NCBI GenBank assembly: GCA_028829895.1
Contig: CM054180.1
Coordinates: 104,816,635-104,880,634, forward strand
DNA: 64,000 bases
From: Sinotaia quadrata
Taxonomy: Eukaryota; Mollusca; Gastropoda; Architaenioglossa; Viviparidae
Direction of reading: 5' to 3'
Shown in pieces: positions 30,101-43,700 of this stretch. Made by a program: the position numbers and the translations under genes. Positions within the stretch are counted from its first letter, which is position 1; every line of letters begins with the position of its first letter. Under the pieces are notes generated by a model. It was not told the origin of the DNA. It did not search any database and was given only the letters and a program-made list of their open reading frames with translations.

Positions 30101-33100
30101 AAGTATATTGGTAGATTTTAATATTTGATGAACTTGTAATATGTGTGGCTTATGTTATCTGCAAATTCATATTTGCAGTCACTGCGTGATTTTTTTTTTT
30201 AATACTTTAAAAAATTTCTGCTTATTCTTATTTCTATATTCTTTGCAACATGATGTTAAAGTATTCTAACTTCAAAACTTTCATTGTAAACCAACGCTCA
30301 TGCTTAAAGTTTTTGTATAAGATTTGAGGAACCAATGTAAAGAATGAAATAATTTGTATTTGTTTTTATATTTTACACACTAATTTTATTATATTTTATA
30401 TAATTTTAATTGATGTTCTAGATCATTCATATTTTCTGTAACTAGATTTATATCGTTTGTTTTCTGTTTTTTTTGTAAAGTGAATATTATTTTATTTGAA
30501 GGAAAAATGTCCTTAACATATGCTGCTGTTAGTTTGATTACCCGCCCCCCCCAACACACACACAAATGAATGCAATTATAATTTTTGGCTCTCAAAGCAT
30601 TTCTGTAAACATTTGTTGATCAACTTGCTTCAAAACTGAAAATATATAGAGACTGCTTCAAATACTATGGTTGAGTTAGTTCACATTGTTTTTTTCACCT
30701 ACAAAATTGTATATAATACTTTCTTTACATCATTTTATCAATCATTCTCTTTCATTTACCATTTTTCCTGTTTATGTTTTGTGACTTGCTGGTATTCACT
30801 GTGCAGCAATGTGAGTAGTAGGAGAGCATACAAGTGTGCAGCAATGTGAGTAGTAGGAGAGCATACAAGTCACATATGGTTGGGTGGTTTTTGTTGTTTA
30901 TGTTTTGTGACTTGCTGATATTCACTGTGCAGCAATGTGAGTAGTAGGAGAGCATACAGGTAACAAAGATATGGTCGGGTGGGCGTTGTTGTTATTGGAA
31001 ACAAGTGCATGCAACTTACACATTTGGTATTTATTTTTTTTTTAGTGAAATGTATATATATATATGTGGAGTGTTATTGAACCTGTTTATGGGTGTGAAT
31101 GGTTTTGTATTTTGCAAATGTAATGTAATTATATACTGGATGGCATGAACTTGAGTAGTAATGTAGTTAGGTATCATACACTTTGCCCTATCAAGTTTAA
31201 TTATAGAATGGTCTGTTACTGTCAGTGACTAATGTGAGTGTTCCATTCCAATAAATGCTGTTGGGCATCTGATGGCTGAGTCAAAATGTAATGTTAACTG
31301 TCCAGCTTTGTCTTGTCACTTTTAGAGGTATGATGTTGGTGCAGAATTAAAACCAGACAATTCTGTGTTCATGTTCTCCACAGGGTTTCTTTAGATGAAA
31401 ATATAAATAATAATTAAATCTAGTAATATGTTTATACATCAGTTTAAAAAATACAGTCATTATATTCTCAGGCATGTTTACTTCATCTTGTCTAGTTGTA
31501 GGATTTTCATACCACTGTATCAATTGATTTGAAGGAATGTTTGTTTAAAATGTTTACTTTCATGAATATTATTTGTTTTTTAGTTGAATGGTGCTGCTTG
31601 ATTTTTGCAAACTTGGAAAAATATTTCAGGATATTTATTGGTATTTGTTTTTCCACCAAAAATTAGATTGTAACTTTGTTTTATCTGAAAAAGATTTGAA
31701 TAATTATAAAATATTACAGTTATAGAGATGTTTTTATTGTTAGAAATTTTGATTTTTCTCTGATGACCTTTGAGCACGTTGGAAAACAATTTTTGCTTCA
31801 ATCTCCCTGCAAAATTGCTTGTGAATCATCTGTGAAGGACACTGGTTTTATATTGCTGTCAGAGTGATACTATTGTTACAGGGTGACTAGTTGAAAGCAT
31901 ATCATTATTATTATACTGCTATGTTGACATGTCTTTGTATACGTGTACTGATAAATTATATCAATTCATTTCAAGCAACAACAAAAAATGCAACCAAATT
32001 AGATTTTCCATTAAAATATATGCTCATTTTTATTTGTTTCCTTTTCACACTTTTTTGATTGTTTGTGTAAACATCAAGTACCAAACTGAGATTAATTATG
32101 AAAGCAAAGACTGTGGGTGGAAAGAGAGGGTTTGAAAAGATTTTCTGACTGATACTATAGTACAACTATATTGGAATCAAAATAATCAACCAAACAGTTA
32201 ATACCAAATGAGAGGACCTTGTCATAAGAAAGAATTTTGGCCACATGTTTTGGCTTTTATGATGTGACTATGTTTATTTTAAAATAAACAACAAAATGGT
32301 TCACAACTGGTAGAATCCTGATTCAGTAAAGAGTTTTTGCTATATGTCTTCAATTTTTATGGTGTGACTACAAGTTAGAAAACAAAAACAGTTCATTCCA
32401 AATGGCAGGATCCTGGTGTAAAGTTAAAGAGTGAATTTTGACACAGGTTTTGGTCTTTATGACACATATGTTGTCCTATGCAAATTAGTGTCACCAGAAA
32501 TCTGTAGAGGTTGAAATGGAGTGCTTGTTGGATGGAGTGTGACAGATACTTTGCACTGAAGGCAGTCAAACCATTAGTGTGATGATAGTTTATGTTTGTA
32601 ATGACCGACAAGCTAGTGAATGATGCTGATATGTTTTAAACTTTTTTTTTTTTTTTTTTTTTTTGCAGGGAGCTGGCAAACTATTCTGTTTGCTTCTAAG
32701 ATAGTTATAACTTAATTCAGATCACAACAATAAAATCTACGAACACAAATCTCTCCCCAAAGTCTCGACTTCTTCAAAAGATTTTAACTGTTGTAATTAT
32801 GGCCAAAATTGAACAGAAAAAATAATTCACTTCCTGCATGAAAATTTCATTCCTCCCGCCCCCCCCCCCCCCCGACATATATTGTTACTCTAACCTGATT
32901 TGCATAAGTTCCAGACGATTAATTTTTATGCGGTTTTGACCATATTTTTGCTTTCGGCTTTCGAAGCACTCCATAGCAAAGCCAGCGTAATTGTATACAC
33001 AGAGGGAGCGTACGTCACGAAAATGCCTGATTTAAAAAGTATATGCTATATTTATTTTTGCTTAAGTAATCCTCCCCCCCCCCCCTCAGTTGAATTAAAA

Positions 33101-33900
33101 TTTTATTTTTTGCAAACTATTAATAGTCCTTGACTTGTTAATAAAATCGGCGAAGACGGTTTTGTCTTTTAGTTCAATTTATTCAAAAAATTTACTTTAC
33201 TACGGATAATACACTAGCATCAATTAAAACTTTCAACACGTATCAGCGAATAAAGAAAAGTAATATATATATGAACATACAAGTAACTTTATGAACATAC
33301 ATGTAACTTTTTTTCCTCTCATGCATGTACCTGTGTTAGCTATGTTCACTCTACAGTTTGCATTTCCGAACTCGACAACAATCTCTTCGGGCTGTATACA
33401 GAAGTCAACAACTTCCTAAATGACAAAAATCGATAGAGAGAAATGAGAAAAATTTGAAGAAGAAAATTGATGCAAACTAAATGAGAAGTGACAGAGAGAT
33501 CGACAAAGCACGAAGCACATCTTTTGCAAGGTTCTCCGACACGCGAGAATGAAATGACCTCACCGGAAATGTGATGAAGTCGAGGTTAGTATCACTAAAT
33601 TGTTTCTTCGAATTAAATTCAGTTGCAATTATTTCACTGGACCTTGGAGGCAGAGAAAGATTACAAAAAAAGTAAAACATGAATTTTCAATATGTTCTTT
33701 CACAATATATTTATTTATTAAAAGTATTTTTCTTGTGTACTATGACATTTTACCATTAACACCCCATCATAAACCTCAGAGACGAAATATAATAACAAAG
33801 TAATGACACTTAATTATAACTCTTACATATGAATCAGCGCATAACTGTATAATATATATATTTTAAAACATCAAATAAAAACACATATTTTCATTGTTTT
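27179..33900. other. Intergenic AT-rich DNA
   Basis: About 6.7 kb without a supportable exon. Contents seen: scattered AATAAA hexamers, a T24 run (32642-32665), C-runs (32859-32873, 33074-33085) and one local duplication at 30.8-30.96 kb. Confidence 0.45.
30770..30962. repeat. Nested duplication (125-bp unit with a 35-bp sub-repeat)
   Basis: GTGCAGCAATGTGAGTAGTA plus GGAGAGCATACA occurs three times, and the preceding TTTATGTTTTGTGACTTGCT occurs twice. Confidence 0.88.
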
Positions 33901-34099
33901 CCAGCCATGAGAGCAATTTAGTAGACGCTGCCGGTACAGGCCGGGTTTATCCAAAAATCGATCAGTCTCATCCAAAATTTACAACGGATTTTGTATGTCA
34001 CAAGTGATTATAGTAGAACAGTTTATATCACAAAAAGTTACCCTGCAACAAATAAATCGAACATTGCAATGACCAATCAATACCACTTTTTAATTTGAT

Positions 34100-34105
34100 T
34101 TTATT
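34100..34105 (-). terminator. Probable polyA signal of the PhyH-like gene
   Basis: AATAAA on the - strand, about 97 nt beyond the stop codon; it is the first canonical hexamer downstream of exon 9. Confidence 0.5.
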
Positions 34106-34201
34106 TGTTGCCCTTTGACTTGACTCTCGTAATTCTTTAATGTCATTCGGTCAGGCCTTCGCGCGAATGATTTCTTTCTTTTTCACAGCTTGAATTTCTT
34201 T

Positions 34202-34318
34202 TCAAGCAGTCGGCTTGTCTGCAAGCACATCGGTAGTTTTGTCTGTCTTGGGGTCCAGAAAGTCCTTTCCGCTCAGGTCTGTGTAGTTCCGACATTCCCG
34301 AATTGCAGAATCTGGCAC
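34202..34318 (-). CDS. PhyH-like gene coding exon 9 (terminal)
   Basis: Acceptor TCTACAG, stop TGA at 34204-34202. Encodes 38 residues from [12 protein letters not shown] to a Lys/Asp/Thr-rich end (ADKPTA). A (CA)n tract lies in the intron just upstream (34332-34354). Confidence 0.9.
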   Translation of the reverse strand: MPDSAIRECRNYTDLSGKDFLDPKTDKTTDVLADKPTA

Positions 34319-37300
34319 CTGTAGAAATAAAACACACACACACACACACACACAACTGAAAACTAAAAGCAAATTCAAGTTCTTCAGGTCAAATAATATA
34401 AGATTAGCCGTGGCTGACGTTTCTGTGTGTTGGGCACTTTATTGCAGCCCGAATTTACTCATCCGCGGTGAGCGAGTGTAGGCCTATCATGCATAAACAC
34501 CGCGAAACTTTCCTTTATGTGGGTGTAGGCCTACAAATGTAGGCTACAGACGTCGCGTGGATGTCCTTTATGTGGGTGTAGGCCTACAAATGTACAGACG
34601 TCGCATGGATTTCCTTTACAATATTTCTATATTTCATAAGGAGATATTGCGAAGGTTCCTTTACAATGTAGAAATATTACATCTACAGACATTCGAGGAT
34701 TGCTTTGCAGTGCACAATTTTTCATACATAGACATTTGACATTGTACAACTTTTCATACATAGACATTTGACAGTGTACAATTTTTCATACATAGACATT
34801 TGACAGTGTTTTAATATTGCATAATATATGTAGCTAAGTTAAAAGTCCTCGCCACCAATCGGATTTCGCTTTTCATTTATATTACAGTTGACGGGAAATA
34901 AAACTTATTGTATGATTATAATAAAGGGATTAATGTATGCAAGATGAAATTAAACATGAAGTTTGGTGTAAAAGTTTTTTTTCATGGTGTTAGGTGTACT
35001 GTGGCTGAATTAAAAAATAAAAATAAAAGTGATGTACTGAACAGAAACAATTTTTATTTATTTATTTTTTGAAATAGCGTACTGTCAATGTTCACCCAGA
35101 ACTTTGTTTTTTTTTTCTTTTTTCTTTCTTGTTTTCTTTTTTCTTTTGGTCAGGAATACGTGTAAATCTAGACGTTGAGTGTGCTACAAATGAGAACATC
35201 GATCGTATTTAGGGCAATGTATAATGTTTACTGCAATGTAAATGAAGATGAAAAAGAGAATCTCTTGTCGGTGGTGATATTGTTCATACTGTTTGATGTG
35301 GTGTAAATGTAGATAAAGAAGAGAGTGTGTTGTTAAGATGTTCATACTGTTTGATGTGGTGTAAATGTAGATAAAGAAGAGAGTGTGTTGTTAAGATGTT
35401 CATACTGTTTGATGTGGTGTAAATGTAGACAAAGAAGAGTGTGGTGTTATTGGCGTGTACGTTTTAGTGTGCCTGTACTGCTAGTAAGGAGGAAGGAAAG
35501 TTTGACTTAGGGAAGACTATGTGAATGCTATCAATGTAACATCATGAAGAAAAATTAAACTCTTTCAATGCATGGGCACTGGTGTTTGATATTCATGGTA
35601 GTTCCATAGGTGGTTTGACTGATAAAGAAGAGTTTCAACCTGTCTTACCTTGTACAGCTTGGTGTACTGCGGGTGATGGTGCTTGTACACGGGGTTGTTA
35701 CTCGCCTTGTTGTAGCACGGGATCAAAACCCATCGTTTAGTATCGGAACGGTTATTGCCGCTAGAGTGAAACAGGTTACAGTGGAAAAACAGTGCGTCAC
35801 CTGCAAACAGGACACGAGGGATTCTTTTAATGAAAATAATGCGCACATATTAATACTGCTATGTTGATAATGCGCACATATTAATACTGCGATGTTGATA
35901 ATGCGCACATATTAATACTGCTATGTTGATAATGCGCACATATTAATACTGCTATGTTGATAATGCGCACATATTAATACTGCGATGTTGATAATGCGCA
36001 CATATTAATACTGCTATGTTGATAATGCGCACATATTAATGCTGCTATGTTGATAATGCGCACATATTAATACTGCGATGTTGATAATGCGCACATATTA
36101 ATACTGCTATGTTGATAATGCGCACATATTAATACTGCTATGTTGATAATGCGCACATATTAATACTGCTATGTTGATAATGCGCACATATTAATACTGC
36201 TATGTTGATAATGCGCACATATTAATACTGCTATGTTGACAATGCGCACATATTAATACTGCTATGTTGACAATGCGCACATATTAATACTGCTATGTTG
36301 ATAATGCGCACATATTAATACTGCTATGTTGATAATGCGCACATATTAATACTGCTATGTTGATAATGCGCACATATTAATACTGCTATGTTGATAATGC
36401 GCACATATTAATACTGCTATGTTGATAATGCGCACACATTGTTGACAATGCGCACACATTGCAGATAATGCACACATTTCACAGTTTTAAAATTGTTATC
36501 AAAACCTGTAGTAATCAAAAAAAAAAAGAAAAGAAGCTCTGAAGTGTCTGAAATATCATTGCTTTCATCAAGAGCCGAATTAAATATTGAAAATTGCTTG
36601 CTTTTTTCAGATCTTGCAGGGAAAAAATGGTCTCCGCTAAAATCTTCCAAACAACTAAAGACAACTACGAAGCATGACGGATCAGAAAATCTATTCCTGG
36701 AAGTATTTAAAGCAGTAAAGTCCCTTGACATGAATTGGGACAAGCTAAAATTAGTTAGAGCTGAAAGGGCAACAAATACAATGGGAAGAAATGGTAAGGG
36801 GGGGGGGAGGAATCAAACAATTAGTTTTTAGTGCTAATGGAACAATTCCTATGCTTCACTGTATCGCTCACCAGCGGGCATTGCGCAGGAATACGGTTAT
36901 TCAATTTGATGACGTCATGAATGCTGTTGTGTACATTTGATCAAATGTCATGACGCAAGTTTCAAAAGTTTTTTTCTGAATTGGATGCTGAGTACGGAGA
37001 GGTGTTGTATCATGCTGAAGTGAGGTGGCTTAGCAGAGGGAAAGTCCGCAAACGTTTCATCTGCCTTTCTTCATGAAATCGACGTGTTTCTGAGCGAAAA
37101 GGAAAACTGTCAAGAAACATTTTCAGATCACAAGTGGGATTTTGTTTCAATTTTTAAAATGATTTACGGATCATGTGAATACTTTGAACATGAGGTTGCA
37201 AAGGAAAGCTAGTATCAGACTTGTGTACTGATAGGAAAGCGTATGCAGCTAAACTGGTAATTTGTTTAGACACAGTTCAGTGACGACGACTTAGTTCTTA

Positions 37301-39079
37301 AGTAGTGCTAATCCATAAAAAATTCTTATGCTGCTAATTGCAAAGTGCGGCCCTCTCCTTAATTTGGCTCTTCAATTGCGGCCCTTACATGCTAAAAGGT
37401 TAGGGATTATCTATCTTAGTCTTCTTTAGATTGTCACTTACCGGGATCCATTTCGACATACTTGTGTGCACAATGAGCCCTCACATGCGCCAGTCGTTCA
37501 AGGTCACAGCTTTGCTGACCAGCTTTCAAATCGTGGTCAATTCGGCCACACTTATGTGAGCCATCCAGGATCTGCATTACAGAAAGTGTACACTTTGAAG
37601 ATTGCAAGACCAAGTGAGAATAAGTGTACATTTTGAAGACTGCAAAAATTGAGCAGAGATTGTGTTAGCTTAGTATTAGTTACGAAAAGATATTTGGTAA
37701 CAGAGGCTCAGATTAAACACATTTTGCGTTAGATCAGAAAAAGATATTTGGTAACAGAGGCTCAGATTAAACACGTTTTTGCGCTACTTAAGAGAAACAT
37801 ACTTGATAACAGAGGCTCAGATTACAAATCGTTTTTCATAAGAAAATATATTTGGTAACAGGGGCTCAGATGAAACACATTTTGCGTTAGTTGACAAAGA
37901 TATTTGAAAAATTTGAAATAGAGGCTCAGATTAAACACGTTTTGTGTTAGATAAGAAAAAGATATTGGAAAACAGAGGTTCAGATTAAACACGTTTTGTG
38001 TTAGATAAGAAAAAGATATTCGGAAACAGAGGCTCAGATTAAAGATGTCGACATTTTCCTTTGACATGTGTTTCGAATGGTATTTTTGAAGTCTTGACGA
38101 ATGGTATTTTTGAAGTGTTGAACAATGATATTTTTTAAGTGTCGTCGAATGGTATTTTTGAAATGTTGACGAATGGTATTTTGTAAGTGTTGAACAATGA
38201 TATTTTTGAAGTGTTGTCGAATGGTATTTTTGAATTGTTGACGAATGGTATTTTTTAAGTGTTGACGAATGGTATTTTTGAAGTGTTGACGAATGGTATT
38301 TTTGAAGTGTTGACGAATGGTATTTTTGAAGTGTTGACGAATGGTATTTTTGAAGTGTTGACGAATGGTATTTTTGAAGTGTCGTCGAATAGTGCTATTG
38401 AAGTGCCATCGTGCTGCAAATGATTTACAGCTATATTGTTTTCTGGAATGGATGTTAAGTTGACACAGCATATCAAGGAAGGATGAACACGCACTTTAAC
38501 TGTCTCATGCACACACGAATACACACAAAACAAAGACTCAGAAACATACACATACTCCCCACACGCAAACACATAAAGACAAGCATACACAAATAACCTC
38601 ACTCACGTACAAACAAAAATCATACACTATGACCCAAACACAATATGTGTCACATTTGTTTCTGTGTACTCATCTTACAATAAAATATTACAACCTTTTA
38701 AATCATTATGACACAAAGAAAAGGGCAGACCGAATCGACTACGGCCAACAATTGCAAAAACAGCAACATTACAGTAAACAAAAGAAGGCTCGACAATTGC
38801 TAAATGATTATCGAACCAACCTCCAAACATCCGTTAATCTTGCGGCAAGGGTCGATTGGTATGAAAACACTGAGCATGTCGGGAAAAAGACAGCCATTTT
38901 TGTACCAGTACCTGTCAGAAAGAATCAAATTAACGCATATGTTGTACTCCGAACCTTAAGTCAATAGACAAGAACATGATTCGGTTGTAACTTAAGTCTT
39001 CAGACAAGGATGAGCTATCGGAAGAACGAGTTATTGGTTGTATCTTTAGTTTGTCAATATGAACGAGTTATCGACTGTA

Positions 39080-39153
<74 letters not shown>

Positions 39154-40638
39154 CATACGTGGTCTTCGAGCAGGAATCGTTGTTCTTATACCGAAGTCTC
39201 ACAGTATTTTGGCTTCTGGGGTTTTTACTCCATTGTTCTCACAGAGATTCTTATTATGAGCTTTGCCACTTCGCTGTATCTTTTGGTGTACTGTTTCAAC
39301 CAGAAACCGATATCCAGATAGTATATGTTCTGTTTGTCTTTGGAGAGTCTCATTTGGAATCATTTGAGATTTGACTTTTATTTTGTGTGATTTCGTGTTT
39401 TGTGCTTGATCTTTAAGCAACCCTCGTCGTCGTCATCATCATCATCATCCAGTCAATTATTATTATGCTCGCGAGACACCGACCAAAGCGTCACGAACAA
39501 AATTATATATATATATATATAAAACTCTGTTCATCTAGAGATAACCAGTTAAGAAAAAGTTCCAGCGAGGCGAAATCTCACATACAAAATGTTTCCACAC
39601 ACTAAATAACAAACAAACAAACCGACCACCAACACAATCCTCAGTTTAGCTTTCTTGAAATCTTCCTACGTAATCAACACGAGGTCAGAGCTCTATAGTT
39701 AGAATTTTGTAAAGGCCGCGTTACACGCACGGCTTAAAAAAAAAACAAAACCCTCACGAAACAGTCGACCAAGAACGGGTACCTATGAACATGTTATTGA
39801 AATAATTGTTGCATATCATTAAAAAGAAATATGAACATGTTATTGAAATAATTGTTGCATATCATTAAAAAGAAATCTTGGAAAGGAACACAAAGAAGCA
39901 ACAACAACAAAAAGGATGGTGCTTCGTACTGAGAACAGATTCTCATTTTACATAGTACTATTTGTCACGCACAAATATATCAACTTGAACATAATGCTGT
40001 ATAAAAAAAATTGTGTGGGTAGAAACGAACCCATATATCCCAAACAAAAACATCATGCTTACCCATAATCCTGGTGCCATATGTGTTTGCCGCCAATTTT
40101 TGCCGGTTTTGTCATCAGTTTGGTGTGGTAATGGTACACTTCTCCTCCAAGAAGCTGTTGGAAAACAGAGAATTACACAAGCTCTGCCACCCCACCCAGT
40201 ATATATATCCAATGCACCAGTTACACAACCACACCCCCCCTCCTATATCTATATACATATAAACCTTCTTACACACAAACACACATATACACCACATACA
40301 CACCATACACAAACGTATACCCACACACACTACACACAAACCACACATCACACACATATACATACTATTTTTTTCTACAATCATACACATACACACACTC
40401 ACTATTTCTTTCCATATATATATATACACACATATGCACAATTCTATATACACACATACCCATTTCTATCCACAAGCGCACATTTACAAACAATCAATCA
40501 GTATTTCTACACTCACAAGATATTACATTAATTACACACACGCACGCACAAACAATCAACTATACTATTTCTGTGCTCACACACGAACTTCACATTAGTT
40601 CCACACACATATACATCTCACACACGCACGTCACACAC

Positions 40639-40710
<72 letters not shown>

Positions 40711-43700
40711 CCATATGCGCAAGAAACGCACATTGGTACGCATGTATACACTCACAATATATATATCCACACACAACTTAGGTGTATAATACATATTTCT
40801 ATCCGGACTTGTCATGCAATCATAATTTTAATTTAAATTGAATAAAGTAGAAATTTCTTTGCAATTAACAGTTTAATATTGTCAGCATTTAATATAATTT
40901 TTATATCTTCTTCTTATTACTACTACATGTAAGTTACAGTAGCTTAGCTTGTAAGACCCATCACCAATAGTAGCATATATTATAATTATCAGCCACTTCT
41001 AAACAAAGTACAGCAACAACAACAACCACGATAACGTCAATGAATAAAATTCAATAAGGCCATGTGACGATAAAACTGTGCATGTAACCAAGAAAATAGG
41101 TCCGTAATTAAATACACGAAGTTTGCATTAGCAATAATTTGCTCAGTTAAATAAAGATGAGGCACTGATGCCACAACAAAACCCCGTCGTGACGCGCACC
41201 TCATTTTTATTTTACTTATTTCAAAATTTTTAATTTCTCTCTCATTTTGAAATGTCCTTTCCAATGGTGCATTAGGCTCTCTGTCAAACCGTTTGTCTTT
41301 TTTTTAAGTTTCACGAGGCTCTACCCCAACGGGATAGCCTCAAACTAACGTAAATAGAACGCGAATTGGTTTTCTCCAACGGGATGGCCTCAAACTAACG
41401 TAAATAGAACGCGAATTGGTTTTCTCCTACGGGATGGCCTCAAACTAACGTAAATAGAACGCGAATTGGTTTTCTCCAACGGGATGGCCTCAAACTAACG
41501 TAAATAGAACGCGAATTGGTTTTCTCCAACGGGATGGCCTCAAACTGAACTAAATGGAATACTTCTATGAGGGTGGTGTGGTTATTGTTATAAATCAGTC
41601 GATGAGGTGTAAGAAGAATGACATGAGTATTGCATTTACTATTTGTAGTCGGCTTTCTCTCACTCTGGCTGAAATGACTGCAGGATGTTGTGATGACCTG
41701 TCATGAAATTAACAAGTAAATTTATTTTTACCCCCATGATAGGAAACAAGAAGAGGCACTGGTTTCTTGGTGCTGGTTTCTTTTCAGGACAACAACAGGA
41801 CTGATTTCTCTTCACAATATTGAATACCTTTTCAGCTGTTCCGGCTACTTTCTGGCAGCGTGCGATCATTCCAGTGACGTCATTTCCGGGGTGACTCCAA
41901 AGTACCAGTTTGCTTTCACCACCTTCCCCGTCAGACACCTAAATAATAATAATAATAATAATAATAATACTAATACTAATAATAATAATGTGTCTCGATA
42001 GTCCAGTGGTTAGAGGAGAAAAACTTGGTCCAGAAAGTTAAGATACCTGAGCTGTGTCGACAAACACGAATGGGTGACAGCTTCAAATCCCATCTTTGGA
42101 CTATCGAGGGACAGAAAAGCGGCTCCCTCCAAACTACACCCACACCCATCCCATTCATGATGGAGAAAACAAAATTTGATTCCATACCGGATCAGACGTC
42201 GCCCGGGCTAACAAGGTCTGCACTGTACAAATATTATGGCTGAAACACTTTACACCTTACATGGCATGCTTGCTGAACAACTGCACAACATATTAAACAA
42301 ACCAGAAACCCTGAAGCCTGGATGGTAAACCAGTCTGATTATGAAAAGACCCAGGGAAAGGCACAAAACCAAACAAGTACATGCTTACCTGGAAGTTACT
42401 ATCAGAAATTATATCTGATAAATTCATGACACCTTGAAACAAACAAACTTCTAAACAGTGAACAAAAGGGTGCTAGATCAGCTAGCAGAGGAACAAAGGA
42501 CCACTTGACAATTGATAAGGCAATATTTACTGACAGCAAGAAACGAAAACAAATCTTGTAAATGGCATGGATTGACTATCAAAAAGCTATGACTCACTTC
42601 CACATTCATAGATACATGAAACAATAAAAATATACAAAATAGCGCCATCAATACAGAACCTAATTCAGGAATCAATGAAAAACTGGAAAATCACCGTTAC
42701 ATGCAACAACACAAAAATTCCAGATGTAACAATAAACTGTGGAATCTTCCAAGGTGATTCCCTATCACCACTACTGTTCTGCATTGCCCTAAATCCCGTC
42801 AGTCACGTGATCCAGAAAACAGGATTAGGTTACAAAATGAAAGCTGGAACAGGTTATCAGCCATTTACTGTACATGGATGATCTCAAGTCTACAGTAAAA
42901 ATGAACGTGACATCACATCGCTGATCAATACTGTCAAGATTTGAAGTGAGGATAATAACATGAAATTCGGCCTTGAGAATTGTGAAGGAATTATCGTCCA
43001 GAAAGGCAGGGTCAAAACAACAGAGGGCCTGCTATTCGACATCGGAAAAATCAATGATGTTACAATGGAAAAAAGATATATGTATATCTGGGGTTACTAC
43101 AAAATCAAGAAAATATGCAGAGTGAAGTAAAGTCCAAAGATAAGAGAGTATGAAAAACGGGTTAGACAAGTCCTGAAGTCCAAGCTAAATGGGGCTAATA
43201 AAATACAAGCCCTTAACGCATACACAATATCTGTAGTCAGCTACAATGGAGGTATCATATTGGACAGCAAATAAAATAAATGAAATGGACAGAAAAACAA
43301 GAAAACTACTCACAATATATAAAGCCTTACACCCCCAAAGCAGACGTACGCAGGCGTATTTCGAAAAATGGGAATTCTCGGTCTCAAGAAAATCAAACAT
43401 GTCATTGAAGGTTATTGGTTTTGTGGACCACGTCTGGAATAACAGCAAAGATGAACCACTGATAGAAGCAGTAAAGATGAATGGACTATTCCAACCCCAA
43501 CAAACAAAGAAAAATGGACGAAAATGACAGGCCCAAGCATTAGTAAATACCTGGAGCCCCAAACCTCTCAATGACCAGTATTCGTGACAAGCCGATGAAA
43601 TGTCAACAAAACAATCAACCTACAAATGGTTGAAAGAGGCAGGTTTAAAAGCAGAAATAATGTGATTACGTTATTCAATTGGTCGCACGTTAGAAATAAT

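Noticed and set aside
35838..36440. CRISPR-like array
   Set aside because: Direct repeats follow each other with no unique spacers, and the window is animal nuclear DNA; it is a minisatellite. The same applies to the other arrays.
38034..38602. 145- and 115-codon frames on the - strand
   Set aside because: Produced by the 24-bp minisatellite (a multiple of three), giving HFKNTIRQ or NTSKIPFV repeats.
41990..42095. Functional tRNA gene
   Set aside because: A- and B-box motifs are present, but the spacing is too large and there is no foldable acceptor stem; read as a SINE head.
43185..43571. 128-codon open frame on the - strand
   Set aside because: Antisense shadow of the LINE reverse transcriptase remnant on the + strand.
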